Origin: Klebsiella pneumoniae
GTDB lineage: Bacteria; Pseudomonadota; Gammaproteobacteria; Eutrophobiales; Eutrophobiaceae
NCBI GenBank assembly: GCA_945878555.1
Contig: CAMDWI010000011.1
Location: 58,441 to 122,440, forward strand
Reading direction: 5' to 3'
DNA: 64,000 nucleotides
The notes under the pieces were generated by a model. The model did not search any database. It was given only the letters and a program-made list of their open reading frames with translations, and had not been told where the DNA came from. The position numbers and the translations under genes were made by a program. Of the stretch, positions 1 to 9,174 are shown one piece after another (the stretch's first letter is position 1; every line of letters starts with the position of its first letter).

Positions 1-645
1 GACTACCGGGGGATTGGCAGGTGCTGCATTGCCTGCTATCTGTACCGGTTCAGTCGACCTTGCGATCTGCGGCTCCGACTCATCGCTGACCGCGACCCGT
101 GCGGGCGCAGCTGCAATGATAGTTTGCGGCTGTGAGAACAGTTCATTCACCAGCGAAAGCTTGGCCTTGGCGGTATTGTTATCCCGGTCCAGTTCCAGCG
201 CCTGGTTGTAAGCCTGACTGGCCAGCTTTGCGTAGATGTCTCCGATATTCTCATGCGCCGTTGCATAGGCCGGATGCGTATTTATTGCTTGCTCCAGTGC
301 GACCCTCGCCTTCTCAAAATCTCCCTTGGAGGCGTATATCACCGCCAGATTGTTATACGGCTCAGGCAGTTCAGGGTTGGTACGGGTTATTTCAGTAAAG
401 ATGGCCAGTGCCTGGTCCAGCTTCTCCTGACGGGTCAGGATCAGCCCTTTGAGAAAACGGTAACTTACATTATTCGCGTCTTCGGCGAGCTCGCCGTTTG
501 TCATTACCAGCGCCTGATCGAGCTTGCCCTCGGCAATTAGCCTCTGCACCTGTGCCGGGTCCGCCAGCAATGCACCGGAATATATCGATATGTGCAGGCA
601 GACCAGCGACACCGCAGCCAGTCTGAATTGGGACAGATTCTTCAT
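1..645 (-). CDS. TPR-repeat exported protein (3' end cut by window edge)
   Basis: The frame is open from an ATG at 645 to the window edge, so the C-terminus is missing. The first 28 or so residues (MKNLSQFRLAAVSLVCLHIS...) look like a signal peptide ending near ALLADPAQ. Several tetratricopeptide-like helix pairs follow, for example LDQALAIFTEITRTNPELPE and FEKARVALEQAIATHPAY, then a Pro/Ala/Glu-rich linker entering the window edge. TPRs are protein-protein docking modules, so a periplasmic scaffold role is likely. It lies 53 bp downstream of the SPOR gene on the same strand and probably shares its transcript; a TATAAT overlapping the SPOR stop codon could add local transcription. The domain beyond the edge may define the true function, which I cannot name. 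Confidence 0.8.
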   Translation of the reverse strand, partial: MKNLSQFRLAAVSLVCLHISIYSGALLADPAQVQRLIAEGKLDQALVMTNGELAEDANNVSYRFLKGLILTRQEKLDQALAIFTEITRTNPELPEPYNNLAVIYASKGDFEKARVALEQAINTHPAYATAHENIGDIYAKLASQAYNQALELDRDNNTAKAKLSLVNELFSQPQTIIAAAPARVAVSDESEPQIARSTEPVQIAGNAAPANPPVV

Positions 646-698
646 TATCACCCGGGTATATCCCCTTGATTGCTACGGATTTTGCAGCTGATTCTACA

Positions 699-1490
699 TT
701 ATAATACAGGGTCAGGGCTATACTCGGTAGCGGATGTGTCCTTGCACGGGACCGGGGTCGATTCATATCTGGCCGGATAGGCGTCGGGAAGTTGTGCAAG
801 CAGGCCACTGGTATCGGCGATTTTTACATCCAGCGTATAGATTTTTTTGACATCCGCGTATGGCACGACGACCGGCACATACCCCTTTTCTTTCAGCTCT
901 TCCAGGCGATTGTTGACTGCCTCGCGGCTGGAAAACAGACCAAGAGAAATGGCATTCTGCAAGTCTCCACGATTGATCAGTCTGAAATCGCCTATGCCCT
1001 TTTTCTGCATTTCATCCAGTATGGCCATCGCATTTTCACGTGACGGTTGCGGGGCCAGATAGATCCAGAACAGTTGCTTGCCCTGTTCTTCCACGTACGC
1101 GGACTCGCTGGTGGCATTCCTTGCAGTAAACCACTGTTGCAAGGTCAGCATCTGGTCCTCATCCATCAGTGGCCCGTAATGGTAACAGGTGTAGGTGACG
1201 ATAGTTGTATCTGCCTCGGTCATGTTGATTTCGGGCAGATCTGTGACCAGCTCACCCACCGGCAGACCCGGTTCAGCAGGTTCAGTCATGGCAACGTCGT
1301 CCATGCCCGTATCTATCGTCCTCGGTTCCGGAGGTTCTGACAACTCTTCCAGCAGCTTCAGCTGTTGGGCCGAGGCGGGCACCGGCAACACTGAAGCGGC
1401 TTGCCGATGACGTATGCCTGTCTCACGGTCAAGTTCCCAGCCAAAATAAACAACGTTAGCTACTAGCAGTAATATGAATATCCATCTCAT
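699..1490 (-). CDS. SPOR-domain membrane-anchored protein
   Basis: 263 residues. One N-terminal membrane anchor (MRWIFILLLVANVVYFGWEL) is followed by a Pro/Glu-rich linker (about 30-90) and a C-terminal SPOR-like module (about 125-205) with the typical ISLGLFSSREAV and LKEKGYVP segments. SPOR domains bind denuded peptidoglycan glycan strands, often at the septum. I chose the ATG at 1490 because it follows the coaX stop at once (TGA at 1492-1494). A TTG 15 bp upstream would add five residues inside coaX and remove the clean junction. The order birA-coaX-SPOR protein is common in gammaproteobacteria, although the functional link between these genes is unclear. Confidence 0.85.
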   Translation of the reverse strand: MRWIFILLLVANVVYFGWELDRETGIRHRQAASVLPVPASAQQLKLLEELSEPPEPRTIDTGMDDVAMTEPAEPGLPVGELVTDLPEINMTEADTTIVTYTCYHYGPLMDEDQMLTLQQWFTARNATSESAYVEEQGKQLFWIYLAPQPSRENAMAILDEMQKKGIGDFRLINRGDLQNAISLGLFSSREAVNNRLEELKEKGYVPVVVPYADVKKIYTLDVKIADTSGLLAQLPDAYPARYESTPVPCKDTSATEYSPDPVL

Positions 1491-1491
1491 C

Positions 1492-2229
1492 TCAGCTATT
1501 TCCAACCAGACGCATGCCTTCTATCACCAGCATCGGCTCATGCAGATACTCGATATCCAGCAACGGCATGATCGCTTCCGCACCGCCGCCGGTAATCAGA
1601 CATCGATATTGACGGTTTGTTGTGGTGTTGACTGATCGCATTATGTATCCGATAAATGCGGTGATGGCACAAGTCGTCCCGTTATAAACACACTCATCCG
1701 TAGTACGGCCTGGCTGACCGGTAAACCGGTATTCACCCGTAAGGGTAATCTGTCCCGTGCGCTGCATCAGGGCCTGCTGCATCATGTAAGTACCCGGAAT
1801 AATGTAACCACCGAGATGAACACCGTCTGCGGTGACCAGATCAGCGGTCACTGCACTGCCGCAATCTATCACGCACACGTCGTCCCTGTATTTATTCCAG
1901 CCCGCTATCAATGCCAGCCAACGATCCACACCCAGCCGGGACGGATCGGCGTAGGCATTGGTAACACCACAAATCGAGCGCGTGGAAAGCAGGAATTCCG
2001 GTGCAAGCGACCAGAGCTGCTGGCACTGCTCGGTCAGGATATCGGCCACGGCGTGTCCTGCAACATTGGCGATGAGTACCCGGGATGGCCTCTGTATCCC
2101 TGAGGCATATTCACGAAACAGGGCGGCCAGTGTTTCCGGTGTGTAGTAACAGGCAATCAGCCTGCCGGGTTGTGTATCATCGGTGACCAGACGAATGCGG
2201 CTGTTACCGGTGTCAATATAGAGGTTCAT
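1492..2229 (-). CDS. coaX: Type III pantothenate kinase
   Basis: 245 residues, normal length. It phosphorylates pantothenate, the first step of coenzyme A synthesis, in the cytoplasm. It shows the ASKHA-fold features of the CoaX family: an N-terminal phosphate loop (DTGNSRIRL), the GVDRWLALIAGW segment, the catalytic-region DCGSAVTADLV, the substrate loop GGYIIPG, and a C-terminal LITGGGAEAI adenosine-binding turn. Its ATG overlaps the birA stop by four bases (2226-2229), so the two are likely translationally coupled. Type III enzymes resist CoA feedback and need a monovalent cation (family knowledge). Confidence 0.95.
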   Translation of the reverse strand: MNLYIDTGNSRIRLVTDDTQPGRLIACYYTPETLAALFREYASGIQRPSRVLIANVAGHAVADILTEQCQQLWSLAPEFLLSTRSICGVTNAYADPSRLGVDRWLALIAGWNKYRDDVCVIDCGSAVTADLVTADGVHLGGYIIPGTYMMQQALMQRTGQITLTGEYRFTGQPGRTTDECVYNGTTCAITAFIGYIMRSVNTTTNRQYRCLITGGGAEAIMPLLDIEYLHEPMLVIEGMRLVGNS

Positions 2230-3206
2230 GCAGTGACTCTCAATGATAAATCCCCGCTGCTGAACCGGGACAGGTTGCCATTTACCGACATGATCAGAAA
2301 TCCGTTTTCATCAATATCAACTACCTTGCCACTAATGCTGCCGGTAGACTGCAACAAGACCGCGTTGTTACCGCAGGTAATGTCGAGTGCACGCCATTTG
2401 TCTATGTAACTCCGGAAACCCTTCTGTTCATAACTGTTCAGCAGGGCAAATAAACGATTAATGATACTGGCTGCCAGATGATTACGTGATGGCCGCTCTC
2501 CACACACATGTGAAAGATCGGTTACCTTCTGCTGTATATGTGCGGCAAGACCTTCCGGCATCGCCACATTGATGCCGATTCCAATAATGACATCAACGGC
2601 ACCGGCAAGTTGTCCACGAGACTCTATGAGGATACCGCCGAGCTTCGCAGATTCATGCACGAGGTCATTCGGCCATTTCAATCTGACCCCGTGTGCACCA
2701 CAATCAGCAAGTGCCTCTGCCAGTACAACACCGGTAGCAAGTGAAAGTGCTGACAGGCTTGCCGGCACGCTATCGAAATGCCAACCTATGGAAAGATAAA
2801 GGCCGGCTCCCGGGGCCCCCAGCCAGACGTTGTTACCACGACCACGGCCTTCAGTCTGGTATTCAGCGAATACCACATGTGCATGGATGGGACGCTGCAT
2901 GGATTGTTCACGTAACAGCAGATTGGTCGAGGCGAGCTGATAAAATACCGAAAGATCTTTCAGCGAGTTTGCGACAGGCACGGTCAGCCCGGAACGGATG
3001 GCATTGGTATCCAGCATCTCCACCGGAGCTGCGAGCCGATAACCCTTGCCCCGGACTGCAAGCAGTTCTGCGCCCTTGCCCCGCAGGCTGTCGAGGTGTT
3101 TCCAGATTGCGGCACGGCTGACACCCATACTGTCAGCAAGCTCCTGTCCGGAATGAAACCGGCCATCTGCCAGGATCCGGAACAGGCCGGATTCGCTGAT
3201 TTTCAT
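2226..3206 (-). CDS. birA: Bifunctional biotin ligase / biotin operon repressor
   Basis: 326 residues, the length of E. coli-type two-function BirA. Residues 1-60 form a winged helix (SGQELADSMGVSRAAIWKHL) that binds the biotin operator. The catalytic domain follows with the biotinyl-AMP loop GRGRGN, then KWPNDLV and KLGGILIE, and a C-terminal SH3-like domain. It joins biotin to the acetyl-CoA carboxylase carrier protein and, when loaded with biotinyl-AMP, represses biotin synthesis genes, none of which lie in this window. It is the first gene of the birA-coaX-SPOR-TPR string. Confidence 0.95.
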   Translation of the reverse strand: MKISESGLFRILADGRFHSGQELADSMGVSRAAIWKHLDSLRGKGAELLAVRGKGYRLAAPVEMLDTNAIRSGLTVPVANSLKDLSVFYQLASTNLLLREQSMQRPIHAHVVFAEYQTEGRGRGNNVWLGAPGAGLYLSIGWHFDSVPASLSALSLATGVVLAEALADCGAHGVRLKWPNDLVHESAKLGGILIESRGQLAGAVDVIIGIGINVAMPEGLAAHIQQKVTDLSHVCGERPSRNHLAASIINRLFALLNSYEQKGFRSYIDKWRALDITCGNNAVLLQSTGSISGKVVDIDENGFLIMSVNGNLSRFSSGDLSLRVTA

Positions 3207-3233
3207 CCAGCCACACCCGCAGACAGCACGCTG

Positions 3234-5027
3234 TTACCGATCCTTGTCGTCAGCACCGGTGACGTCAAAGATATCATCTGATGAGCTGTTCACAGAGGGA
3301 CGCAAGGTAGCGTCATCTTCTTCAATACCGGTAAACTTGTCCGGCATCAGTGTTTCATCATCACGGACGGGACCCGACGCATTGACCAAAGCCGGCTTGG
3401 TGACCACGCTGGCGTTGTGATCAGGCATCAATGTGACCTCATCACTTTCCGGGACCAGATCATCACCGGCGGCATTAAAGCCCGGCATCAGTGTCTCGTC
3501 GGGCTTGCCAGACGGGGGCTGCACTGGCGCAGCATCACCACCGGTGAAATCAAAATCAAGATCAAACCCGTCGTTACCGAGACTCGATTTGACCGCCTCA
3601 ATATCAATTTCCACCTGCTCGGCAGCAATACCTCCCGCGACTGCGGCCACAGCGGCCGGTTCGGCGAGTCGGGTCTTGCCGGCCTCTTCCATGTCGGGCA
3701 TGACAAAATCAAACTCTACCTTGTGCAAACGTATCCGGTCACCGTGCTTCAGGCGAACTTCGCTGGTGATACGGACATCATTGACAAAGGTGCCGTTGAT
3801 ACTGCCCTGATCCATAATCCAGTAGGCATAGTCCTTGTATTCAATGGTCGCATGACGACGGCCAATCGTGGATTCGGGAATAACTATATAATCAAGATGC
3901 TCCACATCCTTGCCTGCAACACGACCAAACATGGTCGGTTTCTGGCCGAGTTTGTATTGCGCCGAGGAAGTCACGCCGTTCAGATCAAACAGGTAGGCCT
4001 CGCTGACGACAGCTGCAGCGGCCTGTTTGTAAATGCGCCCGCGTTTTACCAGCAGGAATATCAGTCCGCCCAATGTCAACATCAGCATGACGGCGGCGAC
4101 AAGAATGATTACCGAACGGGTACGTTCTTCCTGTCCCGCAGGCTTTGCAGCGGGCGCGACCGTTGATGATGCACTGATTGGAGGAGGTGGTGGAGGCTCG
4201 ATGGCCACCGGAGCTGCTACAGCAGGTGATTCTGCCCGGACCGGACCGGCCTGTTGCTGCATGTAATCCAGAACACCTGTAAACGCCCCGGGAAAATCGG
4301 CGGCACTGGCTACACGTACAGACTCTCCGCCGGTTTTCAGTGACAGCGTACTGACCAGTTCAGAATCGGCCGCACCGGCAAAGCCCATCCCGTAAATCCG
4401 GATCCCGTCCGCCGCAATATCCACTGCCAGTGACTGCTGTAACCAGGCGGTGCGTTGCGTGTCATTACTTTCACTGCCAGTCTCTACATCACCATCCGTC
4501 ATAAACACGATGTATTTGTCCGCATTACTGCGGCCGCTGACCTTCAGCTCCGAGACGGCGCGTTCGATGGCCGCCGGGCTGTCTGAAAACTGACCGTTGT
4601 AGTCGAGGCCCGCAAGTGCACCAATAATACGTTCACGGTTTTCCAGAGTCGCCGGTATCAGTGGCAGGGCCTGCTTCACCGTCTGGTCAAATATGAATAT
4701 GCCTATGTTCGTTGTCTCGTCCAGTTTCGCCACAAACCCGGTAACTGCCCCGACCAGTTGAGACTGCGGGTCATTCGTTTTCATGCTGCCTGAGTTATCC
4801 AGGATCAGGACTATGTCGCTACCCACCGTCGGTAACTGCATTGCCGCAAGTTCGGCCACATCAACAACAGAGGTCGTGTCCGGCAATATGGCCGGTTCCG
4901 GTACGACCAGATTCGGCATCGACACCGCCGGGTCTATCGCTGGTGTAGCCTCGTTCTGGGCATACAGGGGAGTGGCCGTGATGACGGAAACAAGAAACAG
5001 GCTGGCGGTGATTCGTAAGACTGACAT
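3234..5027 (-). CDS. Membrane VWA-FHA protein with C-terminal TLMP repeats
   Basis: 597 residues from the ATG at 5027, which gives a proper signal peptide (MSVLRITASLFLVSVITATP) cleaved near LYAQ. Order: a von Willebrand A domain (about 65-250) with an intact MIDAS start DNSGSMKTNDP, a proline-rich linker, one transmembrane helix (ILVAAVMLMLTLGGLIFLLV), then a cytoplasmic forkhead-associated domain with FGRVAGKD, TIGRRHATIEY and GSINGTFVN, the phosphothreonine-binding residues of FHA. The last ~85 residues are acidic and repeat the motif D-[D/E]-x-T-L-[M/R]-P four times. It could link an external ligand to a cytoplasmic Ser/Thr phosphorylation signal. No kinase gene is visible here and the function is unknown. 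Confidence 0.85.
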   Translation of the reverse strand: MSVLRITASLFLVSVITATPLYAQNEATPAIDPAVSMPNLVVPEPAILPDTTSVVDVAELAAMQLPTVGSDIVLILDNSGSMKTNDPQSQLVGAVTGFVAKLDETTNIGIFIFDQTVKQALPLIPATLENRERIIGALAGLDYNGQFSDSPAAIERAVSELKVSGRSNADKYIVFMTDGDVETGSESNDTQRTAWLQQSLAVDIAADGIRIYGMGFAGAADSELVSTLSLKTGGESVRVASAADFPGAFTGVLDYMQQQAGPVRAESPAVAAPVAIEPPPPPPISASSTVAPAAKPAGQEERTRSVIILVAAVMLMLTLGGLIFLLVKRGRIYKQAAAAVVSEAYLFDLNGVTSSAQYKLGQKPTMFGRVAGKDVEHLDYIVIPESTIGRRHATIEYKDYAYWIMDQGSINGTFVNDVRITSEVRLKHGDRIRLHKVEFDFVMPDMEEAGKTRLAEPAAVAAVAGGIAAEQVEIDIEAVKSSLGNDGFDLDFDFTGGDAAPVQPPSGKPDETLMPGFNAAGDDLVPESDEVTLMPDHNASVVTKPALVNASGPVRDDETLMPDKFTGIEEDDATLRPSVNSSSDDIFDVTGADDKDR

Positions 5028-5093
5028 TGTTTTATTATACCTGTAATGTAAGAGCCGTCTAACAATCATATCGTCATGCTCTCCCCGTCACGT

Positions 5094-5927
5094 TCACCGG
5101 GGAAGATCGGTGGCAACCGGACGTCCCGGGACGCTGCACCATTCACTCCAGGAACCGGCATATAACCTGGGCATGTCCAGCCCGGCATAACAGGCTGCCA
5201 ACAGATTATGGCAGGCAGTTACACCGGAACCACAATAAAACACCGCATCAGCGGGTGCGGTTCCGGCCAGGACTGACATCAGTTTTTCACGTAACTCCGC
5301 GGCTGACCGGAACTTCCCTGTCTCATTTATATTCTGTTTCCAGAAATAATTGACTGCTCCAGGGATATGGCCGGCCACCGGGTCTATCGGTTCTGTGATA
5401 CCTCGATAACGATCCGGTTCCCGTGAATCGACCAGCAAGCTATCCAGTGGAAAGTCTGACAACTGCACCCGCCGATCCGGATTTGCTGAACCCTGAAAAA
5501 CATGTGGCACGTTATGGTTTATCTGCCGTTCGGTCGGATACGCATCAGCCAACCATGCCTGCCAGCCACCATTGAGTACGGCAACAGAACGGTGCCCCCG
5601 GTATTGCAGCATCCACCACATGCGGGCCGCAAACGCACCAAAGGAGGCATCGTAAATTACAACCTGCGTGTCCGGCCCGATACCACAAACGGAAAACAGG
5701 CGGTCCATGTCGCTGTCTCCGGGCAGTGGATGTCTGCCACCCCCGCTCGTATTACTACTGAGGTCACTGGAAATATCGACAAAGATTGCACCCGGTATGT
5801 GACCCTCCGCATAGGCACGTTTGCCGGCATCCGGATCATTCAGGTCATAACGGGTATCCACGATTACACTGTTGGCTGTCCCCGCCAGTTTATGTAATTG
5901 CTCGCAGTTGATAATTGAGTCGTGCAT
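5094..5927 (-). CDS. sseA: 3-mercaptopyruvate sulfurtransferase (tandem rhodanese)
   Basis: 277 residues, the expected length for a two-domain rhodanese. The inactive N-terminal domain has DTRYDLNDPDAGKRAY and AEGHIPGAIFVDI. The C-terminal domain repeats the fold (VAGHIPGAVNYFW) and carries the active-site loop CGSGVTA. That loop is typical of 3-mercaptopyruvate sulfurtransferases, whereas thiosulfate rhodaneses usually have CRKGVTA, so I favour mercaptopyruvate as donor. The enzyme moves sulfane sulfur to thiols or cyanide. There is no signal peptide, so it is cytoplasmic. It is divergent from the peptidase gene at 5970 with only 42 bp between starts. Confidence 0.88.
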   Translation of the reverse strand: MHDSIINCEQLHKLAGTANSVIVDTRYDLNDPDAGKRAYAEGHIPGAIFVDISSDLSSNTSGGGRHPLPGDSDMDRLFSVCGIGPDTQVVIYDASFGAFAARMWWMLQYRGHRSVAVLNGGWQAWLADAYPTERQINHNVPHVFQGSANPDRRVQLSDFPLDSLLVDSREPDRYRGITEPIDPVAGHIPGAVNYFWKQNINETGKFRSAAELREKLMSVLAGTAPADAVFYCGSGVTACHNLLAACYAGLDMPRLYAGSWSEWCSVPGRPVATDLPR

Positions 5928-5969
5928 GGAACAATAGTATAACGGGCATAAAAATAGAGAAAGACCTGA

Positions 5970-7064
5970 ATGCCTGCTGCAAGCTCACGAATAACCGGAT
6001 GCCCGGCTGCTATTAATCTGCTCCGGTTCCTGTTGATACCCTGTCTTGTGCTGATCAGTGCATGTAGTTCAGTTGGTTATTACGCACAGTCAGTAGCCGG
6101 CCAGATGGCGCTGGTACAGCTGCAAAAACCGGTCGCTACGATTATAGATGATCAGACTTCCGATCCCCGACTGCGGCAACAACTGGCTGAAATCAGGCAG
6201 ATACTCGACTATGCCCATACCGTTCTTGGACTCCCGGACAATGGCAGTTACCGAAAGTATGCGGACCTTGATCGTGAATTCGTCGTGTGGAATGTCTTCG
6301 CTGCACCTGCGTATTCACTCGAACCAAAACAATGGTGTTATCTGGTCGTTGGCTGCACCAACTACCGTGGCTATTTCAGCAAACAGTCTGCACTCGATTA
6401 TGCAAAAACACTGCAGCAGTCCGGATGGGAAGTCTCCGTCAATGGGGTGATCGCCTATTCAACCCTGGGGTGGTTCGATGACCCCTTGCTGAATACGATG
6501 CTCCACCGGCAACCCTGGGAAATCGCACGACTGTTATTTCATGAGCTTGCACACCAGCATATCTATTTCACGGATGACACCGATTTTAACGAGGCCTACG
6601 CTGAAGCAATTGCCCTTATCGGTCTGGACGGGTGGCTGCAGACCCAGACCTCTGAAGTTGCCCGCCGCGTCGACATTGCACTCGAACATGAGGAGCAGTT
6701 CTATACACTGATGCTGGCCGCACGTGACCGGTTTGCACAACTCTACCGTTCCGGGAAAGCAGAGCAACAGATGCGTGAGGACAAGGCCAGTCTGCACCGG
6801 CAACTCCGCGAAGACTACCTGCGCCTGAAACAAGACTGGGGTGGAGACAACCGTTACGACCAGTGGGTTGACACCCGTATCAATAACGCTGCGCTGTCTG
6901 CGCTGGCCACCTACCGCGAACTGGTCCCGGCGTTTCGCGCCAGCTTTCAACAAAGGGGGGCGCGACTACCGGAGTTTATGGCGTGGATAGAGCAGATGTC
7001 TGAATGTACTGCGGACGCCCGACGACGCGCATTACGGAATCCGCAGCAGATGGCTATTTGTTAA
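5970..7064 (+). CDS. Zinc aminopeptidase-family lipoprotein (PF10023-like)
   Basis: 364 residues. The N-terminus is a lipoprotein signal with lipobox LISAC, so the mature protein should sit in a membrane facing the periplasm. The metal site HELAHQ plus a downstream acidic stretch (FNEAYAEAIA) matches the predicted-aminopeptidase family PF10023, whose substrate is not established. The preceding region (YYAQSVAGQMALVQLQKPV) is also characteristic of that family. It is a single-gene unit on this strand. The function is inferred only from the family. Confidence 0.82.
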   Translation: MPAASSRITGCPAAINLLRFLLIPCLVLISACSSVGYYAQSVAGQMALVQLQKPVATIIDDQTSDPRLRQQLAEIRQILDYAHTVLGLPDNGSYRKYADLDREFVVWNVFAAPAYSLEPKQWCYLVVGCTNYRGYFSKQSALDYAKTLQQSGWEVSVNGVIAYSTLGWFDDPLLNTMLHRQPWEIARLLFHELAHQHIYFTDDTDFNEAYAEAIALIGLDGWLQTQTSEVARRVDIALEHEEQFYTLMLAARDRFAQLYRSGKAEQQMREDKASLHRQLREDYLRLKQDWGGDNRYDQWVDTRINNAALSALATYRELVPAFRASFQQRGARLPEFMAWIEQMSECTADARRRALRNPQQMAIC

Positions 7065-7394
7065 ACGCGGACTTAACAAATATCATCCACGCAGCGGTTT
7101 TGTGACGCAGTCGACAGTTTGGATGCATCGACTGCCCTATGACGTGAAAGGCTTATGCAGTGCGGCTTTCAGGCAATTCAAAAAGTAAATCCCGTTCTCT
7201 GGAAATCTGGCGCAATCAGCAAATATACGTATAATGAATTCCGGTGGGGTTCTGAGACGTCACTCCAACAAGTGTTTCCAAATACGCAGTAATTGTGGAT
7301 TTTTTCAGGATATTGGGGATCCTGTTTGTAATCGGTGGCGATTATAGCTACTTTCCCCTGACCCGACTAACGATCTGGAATCATCGCAGATTAA
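7065..7394. other. 330-bp gap, no gene seen
   Basis: No convincing reading frame, tRNA or strong terminator. A near-consensus TATAAT at 7230-7235 is the only promoter-like hexamer I can point to and it lacks a good -35. The region is AT-richer than its neighbours and probably holds the promoter of the downstream FHA gene. Confidence 0.4.
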
Positions 7395-8279
7395 ATGCTG
7401 AATAAATTTTTTACAAAACCGGTAGAACTGAAGATAGGCGATCAGAATTACAAGTTCTGCTCGGTGGCTGATTTTGAATTCAGCCTTTCCGGGAGGACGG
7501 CTGTTCCGTCCCGCAAGATTACCGACATGGTCCAGTTTTCGACTGACCAGTTGAAGAAAGAAGCCAAGACTATCAAGGATATCGAAAAACGTTTTGTTGC
7601 TATCCTGTCCAAATCGATCGAAGACCCCTCCAGTATCAACCGTGCAATTCGCGAAATGGATCCTGTCATCTTCTCGCAGGACCATAACTGGCGCGAGATC
7701 ATATCCAGTCTGAATACTGGCCATGACGAACTGAATCCGTTCCGCCGGATTGCGCTGGTAAAATATATGCAGTATCTCTCCGCGCGTCAGGAGATCATCA
7801 AATATCTGTATTCTGAAAAACGCCGTATCCTGAATGAACCAGTTGAGTTGCCACAGGAAAGTTCCCAGTTCAAGGAAACGGTCCTGCTTGATAACACCAT
7901 TTTTGAACCATCCAGCGAGAACCTGCTCGGTGCTGAAAATTATGAACGCATGCCCAAGGGTGAATCAGTCGTCATAAAAATAGAACCCGGAAGTCATATT
8001 GATGTGTTGTTATCCCGATACGCCTGCAAGATAGTCAACACTCCAGACAAGATGCAGTTCATCGATAACAACGGCCGCATATCCGACCTGAAAAACGGTC
8101 GTAATGTGGTCGGCAGGGATACGGTCAGCACCATCATGATGGATCCGGTACTACGTGACATTTCCCGCATCCACCTGATCATCGAAAAACGCGACAGCAA
8201 GACCATCCAGATTACCGACATGTCCTCCCACGGTAGCTATATCCTGAAGCGCTATCTGGATAGCCATACCGGTTACTAG
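7395..8279 (+). CDS. FHA-domain protein, soluble
   Basis: 294 residues without signal peptide or membrane helix. The last ~90 residues form a forkhead-associated domain: GRNVVGRD, then DISRIHLIIEKRD (Ser and His of the phosphothreonine pocket) and a terminal SSHGSYI turn. The first 200 residues are helical and Lys/Glu-rich and match no family I recognise; GRTAVPSRKI and FSTDQLKKEAKTIKDIEKR are visible. It is the second FHA protein within 3 kb, which hints at a local phosphothreonine-dependent circuit, though no kinase or phosphatase gene is in the window. Confidence 0.75.
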   Translation: MLNKFFTKPVELKIGDQNYKFCSVADFEFSLSGRTAVPSRKITDMVQFSTDQLKKEAKTIKDIEKRFVAILSKSIEDPSSINRAIREMDPVIFSQDHNWREIISSLNTGHDELNPFRRIALVKYMQYLSARQEIIKYLYSEKRRILNEPVELPQESSQFKETVLLDNTIFEPSSENLLGAENYERMPKGESVVIKIEPGSHIDVLLSRYACKIVNTPDKMQFIDNNGRISDLKNGRNVVGRDTVSTIMMDPVLRDISRIHLIIEKRDSKTIQITDMSSHGSYILKRYLDSHTGY

Positions 8280-8426
8280 ACAACCGCCTTACCTTATACG
8301 ATTCACATATAACTGTAGAATCAGTTATTATTAAATCCTGTTAGTATTATCTGCTAGAATCGCGCACCGTTTACACACCGGCATGGCGATTCTGTAGCGC
8401 CGGAAATTCACTATAAGGTTGCAGGC

Positions 8427-9167
8427 ATGGGCACTACCAATTTTGATGCAGCAGGACTGGCCGCTGAATTCGACCACCAGGACCCTTCCGAGATCCTGAA
8501 GCTTGCTTTTGCCAGTTTTGACAATATCGCCATCTCGTTCAGTGGTGCGGAAGATGTGGTATTGATCGACATGGCCGTCAGGATCCGGCCGGATGTACAG
8601 GTTTTCTCTCTCGACACCGGCCGCCTGCACCCGGAAACCTACCGGTTCTTCGAACAGGTCAGGGACCGCTATAAAATCAACATTGATGTCCGTTTCCCCG
8701 ATGCTGAATCAGTGCAGAAACTGACAGCCGCCAAAGGTCTGTTCAGTTTCTACCAGGACGGACACAAGGAATGTTGTGGTATCCGCAAGGTGTTACCACT
8801 GCGCAGAAAACTGCTGACACTGGATGGCTGGATTACCGGACAACGCAAGGACCAGAGCCCCGGCACCCGTGCCGCTGTACCTGTCATTGAACGTGATGCG
8901 GCGTTCTCGACCGCAGAACGCACCCTGTACAAATTCAATCCGTTGTCGAACTGGACCTCCGCACAGGTCTGGGAATATATCCGCACCAACGACGTCCCCT
9001 ATAACGAACTGCACAATCGTGGCTTCATCAGCATCGGCTGTGAACCCTGCACGCGGGCGGTATTGCCGAACCAGCATGAACGTGCCGGACGCTGGTGGTG
9101 GGAGGAAGAGACCAAAAAGGAATGTGGTCTGCATGTTGCCAATCCGTCAGCAACGACAGGGAGATAG
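8427..9167 (+). CDS. cysH: Assimilatory adenylylsulfate (APS) reductase
   Basis: 246 residues. It reduces activated sulfate to sulfite with thioredoxin or a glutaredoxin. The nucleotide-binding segment [12 protein letters not shown] and the redox motif KKECGLH near the C-terminus are those of CysH. The paired cysteines [10 protein letters not shown] and GCEPCTR add the four ligands of a [4Fe-4S] cluster, which marks APS reductases rather than the cluster-free PAPS enzyme of E. coli. A thioredoxin-like gene follows 7 bp later, and the regulator gene cysB lies about 600 bp downstream on the other strand, giving a compact sulfate-assimilation locus. Confidence 0.93.
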   Translation: MGTTNFDAAGLAAEFDHQDPSEILKLAFASFDNIAISFSGAEDVVLIDMAVRIRPDVQVFSLDTGRLHPETYRFFEQVRDRYKINIDVRFPDAESVQKLTAAKGLFSFYQDGHKECCGIRKVLPLRRKLLTLDGWITGQRKDQSPGTRAAVPVIERDAAFSTAERTLYKFNPLSNWTSAQVWEYIRTNDVPYNELHNRGFISIGCEPCTRAVLPNQHERAGRWWWEEETKKECGLHVANPSATTGR

Positions 9168-9174
9168 ACGCACC

